This document shows positions 1-12,278 of a DNA stretch of 64,000 bases, in pieces. The notes under the pieces are model-generated. The model was not told the DNA's origin, did no database searches, and was given only the letters and a program-made list of their open reading frames with translations. The DNA is taken from positions 3,601,627-3,665,626 of the forward strand of contig JAKSZT010054399.1 in assembly GCA_026826555.1 (NCBI GenBank). The letters run 5' to 3'. The stretch is from Tolypeutes matacus. Lineage: Eukaryota > Chordata > Mammalia > Cingulata > Chlamyphoridae. Within the stretch, counting starts at the first letter, position 1. Every line of letters begins with the position of its first letter. A program made the position numbers and the translations under genes.

Positions 1-440
1 AGATGTAGCTGGGGGATGGATGTGGCTCAAATGGTTGAGCATCCATCTCCCATAGGGAGGGACCTGGGTTTGATCCCTGGGACCTCCCGGTAAAAAGAAA
101 AAAATATATATATAGAAGGCGTGTGGGCCGTCAGGCCCCATGCATGGGTGCACCGCCAAGCCGCACAGCAAGATGATGATGTAACAAGAGAGTGACACAA
201 GGGAGAGCCAAGATGAGATGTGCCAAAAAACCTGGAACTAAGGTGGCGCAGGCGGTAGGACGCCTCTTTCCCAAATTGGAGGTTCTGAGGATTGAATCCT
301 GGCGCAGGCAGGAGGAGAAGGATGAGAGGAGAGGGCAGGAAACAGACACAGAGAATTGCCCAGCAGATGGACACAAAAAAAGCAAAACTAGGGCGGGAGG
401 GGGATGTTAAAATGGATAAAAATAAATTTTTTTTTGGAAA
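1..440 (+). repeat. Dimeric tRNA-derived SINE (xenarthran DAS type)
   Basis: The first tRNA-like head is at about 16-95 (GGATGTGGCTCAAATGG ... GGTTTGATCCC ... CCTCCCGGTA). A CpG-bearing linker follows, then a second head at about 239-310 and an A-rich tail near 400-455. It has the same architecture as the minus-strand copies at 54959-55340 and 60468-60913. The 5' flank is cut by the window edge. Confidence 0.8.
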
Positions 441-1902
441 AAAAAAAAGATGGCATTTGATAAAAAATATATTTTTAAAAAAAGATGGCATTTGATTAAA
501 GACAAAGGAAGTGAGAGCTCATGTCCTGCATTAAATTAGGAAAATCTAAACATCCAGTTTACCAGTTAGCAAACTATTGATTGAAAAATCACGTCATTTG
601 GGGTAAGCTTTATTAATTAGTAAACTTGACCAAAAATATCACTTTGGGTAGTCTGTACATAACCATCAGTAGCTGTCAGTAACCACACATTTTTTTCATA
701 TTTTTAACAAATGCCCACTCAGTGTTGACTGCATCGAAGTTTTAAGAAACTGATGGGTACCACAGCAAAGTGAACAAGCTTTAGATACAGAGGAGGGAAG
801 GAGTAGTGAGCTATTAGTGTCTGCAGTAATTAGAAGTTGGAGATGGGTGGGGTCTTTAGTTGTGAACTTTCGCTTTTGTTGCTCTTTTTTGACAAGCTGG
901 TGACTTGTGATGTTTTCCTCATAACTCAAGGTTATGGGTCAACAGGGAAGAGTGTGGTTTCTCATGGTTTGCTAGCATGTGAGCAAAGTGATACTGGTTG
1001 TATTAGTCTCAAATGACCTCATTTTTCAGTCATCTTACAAAATGCAGAACACCTGCAGAGACCAACTTAAGGAAAACTTGAAACCAGGGATGATGCCCAG
1101 GTACCCTGAGCAAATGAGGATTTTGTTCCTTTTTTTCCTGTTTCGTGGTTCTTTTCCTGTCCATGGTTTTCAGAAGGGCTATTTATATTTAAGGATATTA
1201 TGAATAGGAAAATTTGCATTTGGTTTCTTCTTCTTTCCAAGGCTAACTCTGGGCCTTTTCTGCAGGTGTAAGTTTTTAATATTTTTTTAATATGCTGAAA
1301 GTTCCCCAAAAGGGGAATTGCATAATACATTCTAATCAAGCCCAGCCTACTTGCTTCCTGGACATTGGTGGGAATTCATAGTTCTTGGGTCTCCTTTTGT
1401 TGTCATAATAAAAGAGGAAAAGTGAGAAGTGGTGTTTTGAATGACTGAGTATTGCTGCATCTTCAGGCCATGCCCTCTGGCAAAGGTAAGTTGGCAGTCA
1501 GTTGTCCCGAGGTTGGAGAGCCAAGTGGGAAGTGGCCAGCCCTTTTCTCCACTTTTCAGAAGGCTATGTGTGTGTGTGTGTGTGTGTATTTTTTTAAATA
1601 AACTTGCTATTTCTGGTCCCAGTCGATTTTGGAAAAGAAAAATATGGAGTATCCAATTGGTATTGCCTCTTGCTTGCTTAGAAAATAGTTGAAATAGTTT
1701 GTTTTGTATGTGTGTGGAGGTGGGGGGACATTTTTGTTTTAAATCACATGAATGATCATTTTGTTATTAGAAACAAGGAATTTGGGACCAGAATAATCCA
1801 GTTACTTTTCTCAGGCCAGTTTTAGACTCTCAGACTCATGGGACGGTCGGGCTGAGTTCTGAGATCAGGGAAGTAGCCTGTAGAGGGCCCCTAGAGAAGT
1901 AC
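441..1902. other. MCUR1 intron 1, no recognised feature apart from a TG microsatellite
   Basis: AT-rich single-copy-looking sequence with no coding region that resembles a known protein. A short TG repeat sits at about 1566-1588. It is assigned to intron 1 because exon 2 lies downstream on the + strand and no GC-rich first exon is seen here. Confidence 0.5.
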
Positions 1903-2430
1903 TTTCGTTCATTCGTTTGTTCATTCACCCTGTTTCTTGAGCTAGGTCTGTTCCGTGTCTGGCAGATAGTCAAGGCCTCTTCTTTAGTTCCAGTTTTAGT
2001 CCCAGGGCTGCAGGTAAATAGTGGAAAAAGAGGCGTCAGATTTAAATGAGTTCCTTTACATGAAAGGGGAAGCCCTTAGGTGAAGAGGAGAAAGGAGTTG
2101 AGCTTAAGTTTTCTTTCTAGACAATCTCAGGATCCAGATCATAGAAAATCATACAATTCAATGTTTTCTTTTTTTTTTTTTTAATGTATTCCTTGCCTGA
2201 AATATGCTAGGCCCTCTGTTTTATGCTAAGGATATAAAAATGACTAAGACTGCTCTTGGGAAGCTTGGATTAATAGAAGATACAGGAAATACTGTAATAA
2301 TGTAATACGTGCTACGTGCTCTGATAGAGCTATCTGTACTGAGCTCTGAGAACATAGATAAGAGAACAATAAAGACCATTCCCTGACCTGGGTGGAGATA
2401 GCAGAGAGAACCATAGGACTCATAGGCATC
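1903..2430 (-). repeat. Old L2/MIR-like fragments
   Basis: Around 1905-1960 the sequence reads TTCATTCGTTTGTTCATTC ... GTGTCTGGCA, the reverse of a typical L2 3' end. Around 2190-2400 it reads like the diverged companion motif (ATGCTAGGCCCTCTGTT ... CATTCCCTGACC). Both are heavily mutated and the family assignment is tentative. Confidence 0.45.
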
Positions 2431-3394
2431 ATGCCATTCCCACAATATATTGGGCACGTAGTAAATTGTCAATTTCATTGAAGAGGGATACAAAAGTGGC
2501 TTCTGTTTTATCACTTGGGAAAGGGGAGCAAGCCAAGCCGGAAAAGGGAGTACCAGCCCAATAACTTAGGTGGCTAGAAGGAAAGCGGAAAAGGTAAGTG
2601 TGGGCTAAATTAGGAAAGGCCAAGACCCTTAGACTCTAGGCTAGTGGTTCTTTGAATCTGAGGGCCCTTTCTTTCACCATTAATCACACTCACATACAAT
2701 AGTTGTTGTATTTCATATTTTGTCAGTCTGCAGAGTGCTTGATACACCTATGGATTATTGGATCTCTTGCCCGTATCTTGCTGCTGACCATGACCATGAC
2801 CATACCCACCGTCCTCTTCCCAAGTTGCCAGTAGGTTGGCAATCACTGACATAGGCTACAGGAAGCTCAGGTGTGTAGAGTCTAGTCCGTGTCTTGCATT
2901 TGCTTACTTGCGATTTTCATTTAGTGTATTTAGGGGCGAAGGCTTGAGAGTGTTCCATGATTAGCTGAAGTGTCTTTTTGGTCATTCAGGAGACGTGTTG
3001 AGGAAACCTTTGACCTTCGAGTTAGTAGATGATTCTTCTCTCTCCTGCCACTCTTTTCCAAAACCTGGCCTCAGTCTGGAGCCAGTCCATGGCATATTTA
3101 GAAAAGTAAGGACAAATATGCAACAAGATTTTCATACGGGTAAGTTCATTACATTTAAATGAAGATTTTTTTATTTTAGTTTGTCTATTTTTATTTTTTA
3201 TTTTTGGTGGCAAAATGTCTTTTTTAGTATTAGGGTAACAGTAAACAACTGTTAAGTTTAAAAGTCCTTTCTTGACAAAATTAAACATTGGCAACCCAGT
3301 TGTTTCTCTCTTTTGTATTTTTTTTTTTTTCAGTTTAAAAAGTAATTTTAAGATGTGACTTTATTTTTCTGAATTTTTAAAATTTTGTCTCTTT
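2431..3394. other. Intron 1 sequence, nothing recognised
   Basis: No coding similarity and no clear repeat family. Homopolymer T tracts occur at about 3318-3330 and 3392-3403, next to the LINE complex. Confidence 0.4.
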
Positions 3395-3523
3395 TTTTTT
3401 TTTTAATTGTGGTAACATATATATAAAACAAAATTTCCAGTGGCTGAGTGCCTGCTTCCCATGTACAAGGTCCCAGGTTCAATTCCCAGTACCTCCTGGT
3501 AAGATTACCATCTTAACCATTCT
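3395..3523 (-). mobile_element. 3' end of host L1 (copy A), first segment
   Basis: The reverse of an L1 3' UTR (GTGGTAACATATATATAAA, then ACCATCTTAACCATTC) occurs here and continues at 11277, on the far side of an inserted L1. Copy A is therefore split in three: 3395-3523, 11277-12278 and 16351-16965. Confidence 0.65.
3437..3506 (+). mobile_element. Short DAS-type SINE inside the L1 3' UTR
   Basis: One tRNA-like head: AGTGGCTGAGTGCCTGC ... GGTCCCAGGTTCAATTCCC ... CCTCCTGGTAA. It splits the L1 motif AAAATTT/ACCATCTTAACC. Confidence 0.7.
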
Positions 3524-6500
3524 TTTTTTTTTTTTGTATTAGAGTAGTTGTACGTTTACAGAAAAGTCATGCATAAAATAGAGTTCCTGTATACCACCCT
3601 ACTATTAATACCTTATGTTAGTTGTAGCACATTTGTTACAATTCATAAAAGAACATTTTTATAATTGTACTATAAATATAGTCCATCATTTACAGTAGGG
3701 TTCAATTATTTGTGTTGCACAGTCCTATGTTTGTTTTTAAGTTTTATTCTAGTGATGTGTACACAACCTAAAATTTCCCCCTTTTACTACATTCAAATAT
3801 ATAATTCAGTGCTGTTAATTACTTTTACAATGTTGTGTAACCGTTACCACCATCCATTACCGAAACCTTTCCATTACCCCCTATAGAAGCTCTGTTCCCA
3901 TTAAGCATTAACTCCCCATTCTCCCCACCCTGGCCCCTGGTGACTTGTATTCTAGTTCCTGACTCTGTGAATTTGCTTATTCTAATGATTTCATGTTAGT
4001 GAGATCATACAATATCTATCCTTTAGTGTCTGGCTTATTTCACCCAACATGATACTGACACGGTTCATCCATGTTGTCACATATATCAGAACTTAATTCC
4101 TTTTAATAGCTGAATAATATTCCATTGTATGTATAGACCACATTTTATTTATCCGTTCATCAGCTGATAGACACTTGGGTTGATTCCATCTGTTGGCAAT
4201 TGGAATAATGCTGCTATGAACACTGATCTGCAAATATCTCTTTAAGTTCCTGCTTTCAGTTCTCTTGGGTATATACATACAGTGGGAATGCCGGATTATA
4301 AAGTAATTCTATAAATAACTTTCTGAGAAGCCACCAAACTGTCTTCTACAGCAGGTGCACCATTTTATATTCCCACCAGTAATGAATGAAAGTTCCCATT
4401 TCTTCACTTCCTCTCCAACACTTGTAATTTTCTGTGTCTTTAATAGTGACCATTTTATTGGGTGTGAAATGGTATCTCATTGTGGTTTAGATATGCATTT
4501 CCCAAATGGCTAATGATATTGAGCATCTTTTCATGTGCATTTTGGCCATTTGTATGTCTTTGTAGAAATGTCTCTTCAAGTCTTTTGCCCATTTTTAAAT
4601 TGGATTATTTGTCTTTTTATTGTTAAGTTATAGGATTCCTTTATATATTCTGGATATTAAATCCTTATTGGATATGTGCTTTCCAAATATTTTCTCCCAT
4701 TGAGGAGGGTTCTTTTTACTTTCATGATAAAGTCCTTTGATGCACAAAAGTTTTTAATTTTGATTAAGTCTCATTTATCTGTTTTTTTTCTTTTGTTGCT
4801 TGTGCTTTCAGTGTAAAGTTTAAGAAACCATTGCCTAACACAAGGTCCTGAAGTTGCTTCCCTATGTGTTCTTTTAGGAGTTTTAGAATTATGGTCCTTA
4901 TATTTAGGTCTTTGATCCATTTTGAGTTATTTTTGTATATTGTGTGAAGTAGGGGGTCCTCCTTCATTCTTTGCCCCCTTGTCAAAACTTAGTTGACCAT
5001 AAATGTGAGGGCTAATTTCTGAACTATTAATTTGATTCTATTGGCCTATATGTCTGTCCTTGTGCCAGGGTCGTGCTGTTTTGATTTACTGTGGCTTTGT
5101 ATTAAGTTTTCAGGTCTGGGAAATGTGAGTCCCCCAACTTCATTCTTCTTTTTCAAAATAGCTCTGGATATTTGGGGTTCCTTACCCTTCTATATTAATT
5201 TGATGATTGGCTTCTCCATTTCTGCAAAGAATGCTGTTGGAATTTTGATTGGGGTTGTGTTGAATCTGTAAATAGCTTTGGGTAGAATTGACATCTTAAC
5301 AATATTTAGTCTTTCCATCCACGAACACAGAATGTCTTTCCACTTATTTAGGTCGTCTTTGATTTCTTTTAGCAAAGTTTTCTAGTTTTCTGTGTACAAG
5401 TCCTTTACATGCTTGGTTAGACTTATTCCTAGGAATTTGATTCTTTACGTTGTTGTGGTAAAATGGAATTTTTTTTTTTCTTGATTTCTTCTTCTGATTG
5501 TTCATTACCAGTGTACAGAAACACTACTGGCTTTGAGGTGTTGATCATGTACCCCACCACTTTGCTGAATTCCTTTATTAGCTCCGGGACTTTGTTGTAT
5601 TTTTTTCAGGAGTTTCTGTATATAAGATCATGTCATCTACAAATGGGGAAATTTTTACTTCTTCCTTTCCGATTTGGATGCCTTTTATTTATTTTCCTTG
5701 CCCAATTGCTCTGGCTAACACTTCCAGGACAATGTTGACTAACAGTGGTGACAGTGGGCATCCTTGTCTCTCTTTGAGAGGGAAAGCTTTTAATCTTTCA
5801 CCATTGAATATGATATTATTAGATGAGGGTTTTTCATATATGCCCTTATCATGTTGAAGAGGTTTCCTTCTATTCCTAGTTTTCTAAGTGTTTTTTTATT
5901 TTTAAGAAGGGGTGCTGGATTTTGTCAAATGCCTTTTCTGCATCAATTAAGAAAGTCATGTGGTTTTATCCTTTGATCTGTTAATATGGTGTATTGTGCT
6001 TGTTACTGTTCTTATGTTGAACCACCCTTGCACACCTGGGATAAATCCCACTTGATCATGGTGTGTAGTTCTTTTGATGTGAAGTTGGATTCAGTTTACT
6101 GGTATTTTGTTGAAGATTTTTGCATCTATATTCATAAGGGGCATTAGTCTGTGGTTTTCTTTTCTTTTGTTATCTTTAACAGGTGATGTTTAACAGGTAT
6201 GAGGGTGATGTTGGCCTCATATACTGGTAGAGATTGTTCCTTCCTCTTCAATTATTTGCAAAAGTTTGAGCAGGATAGATGTTAATTCCTTTTGGAATGT
6301 TTGGTAAAATACCCTTGTGAAACCTTCTGGTCCTGGGCTTTTCTTTGTTGGGAGGTTTTTTTTTGTTGTTGTTGTTACTGATTCAATCTCTTTACTAGTT
6401 ACTGGTTTATTGGGATTGTCTATTTCTTTTGAGTCAGTGTAGGTAGTTTGTGTGTTTCTAAGAATTTTTCCGTTTCTTCTAGATTCTTAATTTGTTAGCT

Positions 6501-7503
6501 AACGTTTGTTAATAATATCCTCTTATAGATCTTTTTGCCTGTGGGGTCTATAGTATGTTCCTCTTTTCATTTCTAATTATATTATTTGTGACCTTTCTTT
6601 TTTTTTCTTTTCAGTCTTGCTAAAGATTTGTTGATTTTATTGATCTTTGCAAAGAAGCAACTTTTGGTTTTGTTGATTATCTCTATTGTTTGTTTATTTG
6701 CTATTTCAATTATCTCCACTCTAATCTTTGTAGTTTCTTTCTTTTGCTTGCTATGGGTTTAATTTTTTGTTTGTTTGTTGTTGTTGTTGTTTTTTCCTAG
6801 ATCCTCCAGTTTTGAAGTTAGGTCTCTGATTTGAGGTCTTTCTTCTTTTTAAGGTAAGCATTTAGAGCTATGAATTTCCCTCTCAGCACAGCCTTTGCTG
6901 CATCCTGTAAGTTTTGGTGTATTGTGTTTCATTTTTCATTCATCTCAAGATATTTCCTAATTCCCCTTGTGATTCCTTTTTTACCCGTTGGTTGTTTGAG
7001 AAAGTTTTTTAATTTCTATGTATTTGTGAGTTACCAGTTCTCCCACTGTTATTGATTTCTAACTTCATTCCTTTATGGTTGGGAAAGATACATTGTATGA
7101 TTTCAATATTTTTTAATTTATTGAGACTTTTATGACCTAGCGTATGGTCTGTCCTGGAGAATGATATGTGTGCACTAGAGAAGAATGTGTATTCCGTGCC
7201 TCTTTGTTAAAGTGTTCTATATGTGTCTGTTAGGTCTTGCTCGTTTATAGTATCATTCAAGTGTTCTATTTCCTTATTGATGTTCTGTCTGGATATTCTA
7301 TCTATTATTGAAAGGGGTGAGTTGAAATGTCCTATTGTTTATGTAAAACCTTTTATTTCTCCTTTCAAGTCTGTCAATATTTGCTTCATATATTTTGGAG
7401 CTCTGAGTTTAAGAGCCTATATCGTAATAATTCTTATGTCTTCCTGTTGAATTCTTGTTGAATTGACTCCTTTACCTTTTTGTCCCTCATAACAGTTTTT
7501 AAC

Positions 7504-7755
7504 TTAGTCTGTTTTATCTGCTATTAGTATAGCTATCCCAGCTCTCTCTTGGTTACTATTTGCATGGTATATTTTTCCCCTTTCTTTCACTTGCAGCCTA
7601 CTTATGTCTTTGAATTTAAGGTAGGTCTCTTGTAAACAGCATATAGTTGGAACATGCTTTTTTATCCATTCTGCCAACCTGTGCCTTTTGATTGGAAAAT
7701 TCATTCCATTTACATTTAAAGTCACAGCTGTTAATGCAATACTTTCTTTTGCCAT
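7504..7755 (-). pseudogene. L1 ORF2 endonuclease N-terminus (copy B)
   Basis: An open stretch of 83 codons begins MAKESIALTAVTLNVNGMNF and continues through IKRHRLAEWIKKHVPTICCL to QET. These are the first blocks of the L1 AP-like endonuclease, including the conserved Asn (LNVNG) and Glu (LQET) regions. The frame breaks at 7504 and the rest of ORF2 is in short pieces. Confidence 0.88.
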
Positions 7756-8061
7756 TTTGCTATTTTATCTTTGTCTTATGCCTTTTCTTGTCCTTCAAGA
7801 CTTCCATTAATGCCTAGTTCCATATTTATTTGCCTTTTTATATCATATCATATTTTCTTCCTAAATATATTTCTTATGTATTTTCTTTGTGGTTACCATG
7901 AGGTTATAATTTGACATCTTAAATATTTGATTTCATACCAGCTTACCTTTAATAGCATACACATACATTGTTCCTCTATCTCCTCATCCCCCAACCTCTC
8001 ATATTTGTTACAAATTATATCTTTGTATGTTGTATGTCCAAAACCATCGATTTATCATTAC

Positions 8062-8205
8062 TTTTTTTTTCCATTTAAAAAGTTTTTATTGAAATCTTAT
8101 CATTCATACATGAACATTCATAAGCAATAAGTGCATGGTAAGAGTTGGGAACTTACAAAGCAAACATGCATAACATACAGGGCTCCCATACATCACCCCA
8201 CCCCG
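8062..8205 (-). mobile_element. 5'-truncated L1 3' end inserted in copy B
   Basis: It starts with a T-run and AAAAAGTTTTTATTGAAATC, then CATTCATACATGAACATTCA. This is the same 3' UTR seen at 27350-27833 and 33489-34487. It is flanked by TCATTAC at 8055-8061 and 8206-8212. Confidence 0.75.
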
Positions 8206-8212
8206 TCATTAC

Positions 8213-8601
8213 TTTTTTTTTTTTTTTAAGATTTATTTTATTTATTTATTACCACCCCTCCCACCTTGTTGTTTGTGCTCGCTGTCTGCTCTGTGTCCAT
8301 TTGCTGTGTTCTCTCTCTGTCTGCTTGTCTTCTCTTTAGGAGGCACTGGGAACTGAACCTGGGACCTCTCGTGGGAGAGAGGTACTCAATTGCTTGAGCC
8401 ACCTCCACTCCCTGGTTTTGTTTTGTTTCTCATTGTGTTTCCTCTTTGTGTCTCCTTGTTAGGTCATCTTGTTGTGTCAGCTCACCGTGCCAACCTGTTG
8501 CGCCAGCTTACTCTCTTGCTCGTCTTTTCCAGGAGGTACCAAGACCTCCCATGTGGTAGGCAGGAGCTCAATCACTTGAGCCACATCCACTTCCCCCTCT
8601 A
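8213..8601 (-). mobile_element. Dimeric DAS-type SINE
   Basis: A T-run and AAGATTTATTTTATTTATT lead into two reversed tRNA-like heads, each ending in GAGCCACCTCC or GAGCCACATCC. It is flanked by TCATTAC at 8206-8212 and 8602-8608, the same heptamer that borders the L1 fragment just before it. Confidence 0.85.
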
Positions 8602-8810
8602 TCATTACGTTTTATGCATTTGCATTTTAGCACCTGTAAGAAGTAGTGGAGTTACATAACAAAAACTATAATACAATAATATTGCATTTTTAATTACCTA
8701 TGTCGTTATTTTTACCAGAGGCCTTTATTTCGTGATGCTGCTTTTATCTAATGTCTAGTGTCCTTTCATTTTCGTCTGAAGAAATCCCTTTTGTATTGTT
8801 TATAGGGCAG

Positions 8811-9309
8811 TGGTAGCAGAAGGTTCTGGGCTTCTAGGTTCTTGGTTTATGTCGCATAAAAGAATTTAAGGACACATCATAGAGTAGGCAAGGGACTAAA
8901 GAGTTTATTAAGAAACAAGAAAAGAATACACAGCCCTAGACATGGACTGCAGGCATGCATGGGGACCTTATGTTAGGCCTCTTAAAGCCTTTACTCTTCC
9001 CTCTTCATAATGTTGGGGGGGGTGCCTCAGCTGTTTGCTGTTCTGATTGGTTGCCTTATGATCCCCACCAGTTAGCTCTCAAGGGCCCAATGAGGAGGTC
9101 TGTTTGGGGTTATCTGGGGCTTCTCCCTGACCCTGGAAGAGTTTCCAAATGGGATCTCGTAGCCAAGGTCTTGGAGGATCTTTCTGGCAGCCTTGCCCTC
9201 AGGAGGTTTCTGGGCAGGGTCTCACAGCCATGTGGTCTGCCAGGCATGTTTTCTGCTGGGTCTTCATCTGTGATCCAAGTCTTCCCTTTCCCTATACTAA
9301 CCTGTTACA
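8811..9309 (-). mobile_element. Solo LTR of an endogenous retrovirus-like element
   Basis: 499 bp bounded by TG...CA, with a 4-bp duplication GCAG at 8807-8810 and 9310-9313, the size usual for gammaretrovirus-like (class I) LTRs. On the minus strand it has AATAAA (reverse of TTTATT near 8909) and a short U5 after it. The L1 inter-ORF sequence resumes exactly after the second GCAG. An open frame at 8955-9398 runs out of the LTR and is not a gene. Confidence 0.78.
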
Positions 9310-11276
9310 GCAGGACTGATGGTTGTTTATCTGGGAAAGTCTTAATCTCTTTATCATTTTTGAAAGAAAGTCTTGCTGGATATAAAATTCTTGGTTGATG
9401 GTTGTTTTTTCTTTTAGTACTTTAAATATTTCTTACCACTGCTTTCTTGCCTCCATGGTTTCTGATAAGGAATTGGCACTTACTCTTATTGGAATCCCTT
9501 GTATATAACTCTGCTTTTTTCTTGTAGCTTTTAAAACTCTCTCCTTGTCCTTGGCATTGGACAGTTTGGTTGCTATGTGTCTGGATGTGCTTCTCTTTGA
9601 GTTTATTCTGTTTGGGGTTCATTGGACTTCTTGAATGTGCATATTTATGTCTTTTGCTAAATTTGGCAAATTTTCTACCATTATTTCTTTGAATATTCCT
9701 TCTGCCCCTTTCTTTTATTCTGGGATTCCCATAATGCATATATTAGTATGCTTAATGTCTCGTAGGCACTGTTTATTATTTTTTATTTTCATTTCTTTCT
9801 GCTACTCAGACTGAATCATTTCAGTTGTCTTGTCTTTGAGATCACTGATTCTTTCTTCTGTCATCTCCAATCTGCTGTTGAACTGTCTAGGGAACTTTTC
9901 ATTTGAGTTACTGTATTCTTCAAATCCAGTATTTCTCTGGCAAGAGTCCCATAGTGTTCATTCATTATTTTCCTTATATGCTTTAATTCTTTCTCCATAT
10001 TTTCTATATCTTCCCGAGCATATTGAAGTTGTTGTTTTTTTAAGTCTCTGCCTGGTAAGTACAAAGTCTGGTCCTTTTTATTGATAGTTTCTGGATTTTT
10101 ATTTCAGTCCTTTGGATTGGTAGTCTTTCCTCTTTGTTTGTTGTGTAATCTTCTTTGCATGCCGTACCTTTTAATATTTTAAAGTGTTAACTCTGGGATT
10201 TGGTTACTTAGCAGTCTATTTCTTAAGTTTGTATCTAGATAGTGTAATGGCAGAGATTTTCTTGAGAGCCAGGAGCTAATCAAACAAACAAACCAAGGCA
10301 AAAAGCACTTTTCACTGTCTTTACAAATTGTCTCTACTTTCGCCGTGGTCTCCTTTAGAGCCTTAGCCTCCTACCAGGAGGATCATTCCAAAACAAATGG
10401 CAAGTGCAGGGTCCTCTTTGTCTTATTTGAACCTGCAAGGAGCTGGAGCTGCTGAGCCTGCTCCTTCTCCTGGGCTTGTGCTTGCTAGAGCCCTCAGGAA
10501 CTTAACATTTACAGTTTACAGGAGTTTTTGAAACAGACCTTCTCTCCCTCCTGGGTGCTTTCTTGAGTGACTTAATGCAGGTACTCCTTTGCCTCAGGCC
10601 ACTTGAATGTAATTGTTTTGACACTGTTCCAGCTGTCTGCAAGGCTGTTTTCTGCCCTCAGGACAAATCTGGGAGCGTAAGCTCTGGACCCCAGCTCATC
10701 TCCCAGATATCCACCCAATATCTGGCACTGACATATATACACCCTGGAACGCACACAGGTATCCCTCTAGAACAGAGCCAGGGACTCATACTGGGAGCGC
10801 AAACTGACTCCACCCTGTGTTGTGAAGGGGGTGGAGGAGGGTCCAGGAAGGGTACTAGGAGCGTCTTCTATGGTTTTCTAAGCTACATTTTCTTGATTCA
10901 GTACTTGGCTCAGTTAATGCAACCCTTTAACTGTTTTCCACAGTTTTGAGGAAGGGTACTGTCTTTACAGTTTCTCTGATGCCTTTGCCCAAGGGGGTTG
11001 GAGCCAGTGCCCAGTGATCTGAAGTAGCAGATCAAAGGTAGAGATCTCTGATCAGACTACACACTGGGGGTAAGGAGGATGGTAGATGCTGCAGGGACAG
11101 TGAAACTCACTGGTATTTATCACAGTTTACCAACCTCTTCCTCCCACTCCTCCCTAGATGCTGCACAGAGTTTCAAAGTAGTTTATTCAAGACAATTCCT
11201 CTCAGTTCAAAAGTTGTTTTGCTGGGGGGACTGTTTCCTGGAGCTTCCTACTCTGCCATCTTCCCACAGTTCTCTC

Positions 11277-12278
11277 CTTAACGATTCTTATGGGTACATT
11301 TCACTGGAATCGGTTGCAATCACAGCATTGTGCTACCATCACTACTATCCATTACCAAGACTTTTTCATGACTCCAAACAGAAACTCTGTACCTATTAAG
11401 CTATAATTTCCCATTCTCTCCCACCGTTCCCCAGACCCTGGTAACATCCAACCTACTTTCAGTCTCTATTGATTTACTTATTTTAGATGTTTTATATAAG
11501 TGTGATCATACTCTAGTTGCCCTTTCGTATCTGGCTTATTTCACACAACATAATGCTTTCAGGGTTCATCCATGGTGTAGGAACTTCATTCCTTTTTACG
11601 GCTGAATAATGTTCTGTTGCATAGATATGCCATATTTTGTTTTTCCATTCATCTCTCAATGGACACTTGCATTGTTTCCACCTTTTAGCTATTGTGAATA
11701 ATGCTGCTATAAATATTGGTGTACAAATACCTGTTCAAGTCCCTGTTTTCAATTCTTTTGGATATATGACTAGAAGTAGAACTGCCAGGATATATGGTAA
11801 TTCTACGTTTAACTTTCTGGGGAACTGCCAACTGTTTTCTACAGTGGCTGCACCATTTTGCAATTCTGCCAACAATGTGGAAGTGTTCCTCTTTCTCTGC
11901 ATTCTTGCTAATACTTATTTGCTATTTTTTATTTTTATTTTTTTAAATAATAGCCATTATAGTGGGTGTGAAGTGGCACATCATTGTGGTTTTGGTTTGC
12001 ACTTTCCTGATAACTCATGATCTGGAGCATCTTTTTATGTCCTTGTTGGCCATTTTGTATATCTTCTTTGGAGTAATGTCTATTCAAGTCCTTTGCCCAT
12101 TTTTAAATTGGGTTGTTTGTCTTTTTGTTGTTGAGTTATAGCAGTTCTTTATATATTCTGGATACTAATCCCTTATCAGATACATGATTTGCAACTATTT
12201 TATGCCATTCTGTAGATTGTCTTTTCATTTTCTTTATAATGTTCTTTGAGGCACAAAAGTTTTAAATTTCGATGAAGT
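11277..12278 (-). mobile_element. Host L1 copy A, second segment (3' UTR and end of ORF2)
   Basis: Reversed L1 landmarks: GGTTCATCCATGGTGTAG, GCTATTGTGAATAATGCTGC, and TTCTTTATATATTCTGGATA. It stops at TTTCGATGAAGT and resumes at 16351-16365 with the same target sequence. Confidence 0.88.

Larger units (their letters stand above)
3524..11276 (-). mobile_element. Near full-length L1 (copy B), inactive, inserted in copy A
   Basis: Read on the minus strand: 5' start near 11270 (GGGAAGATGGCAGAGTAGG); 5' UTR to about 10150; ORF1 remnants (coiled coil near 9861-10064, basic C-terminal part near 9422-9739); a long inter-ORF region; ORF2 from about 7760 down to about 4000; and a 3' UTR ending in a T-run at 3522-3535. 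The flanking duplication is CTTAACCATTCTT (3512-3524) against CTTAACGATTCTT (11277-11289), 12 of 13 matching. Many stops break ORF2, so it is dead. It also carries a solo LTR, an L1 fragment and a dimeric SINE. Confidence 0.85.

Noticed and set aside
8955..9398. 147-codon open frame (+)
   Set aside because: It starts in a minus-strand solo LTR and runs on into L1 DNA; length is chance.
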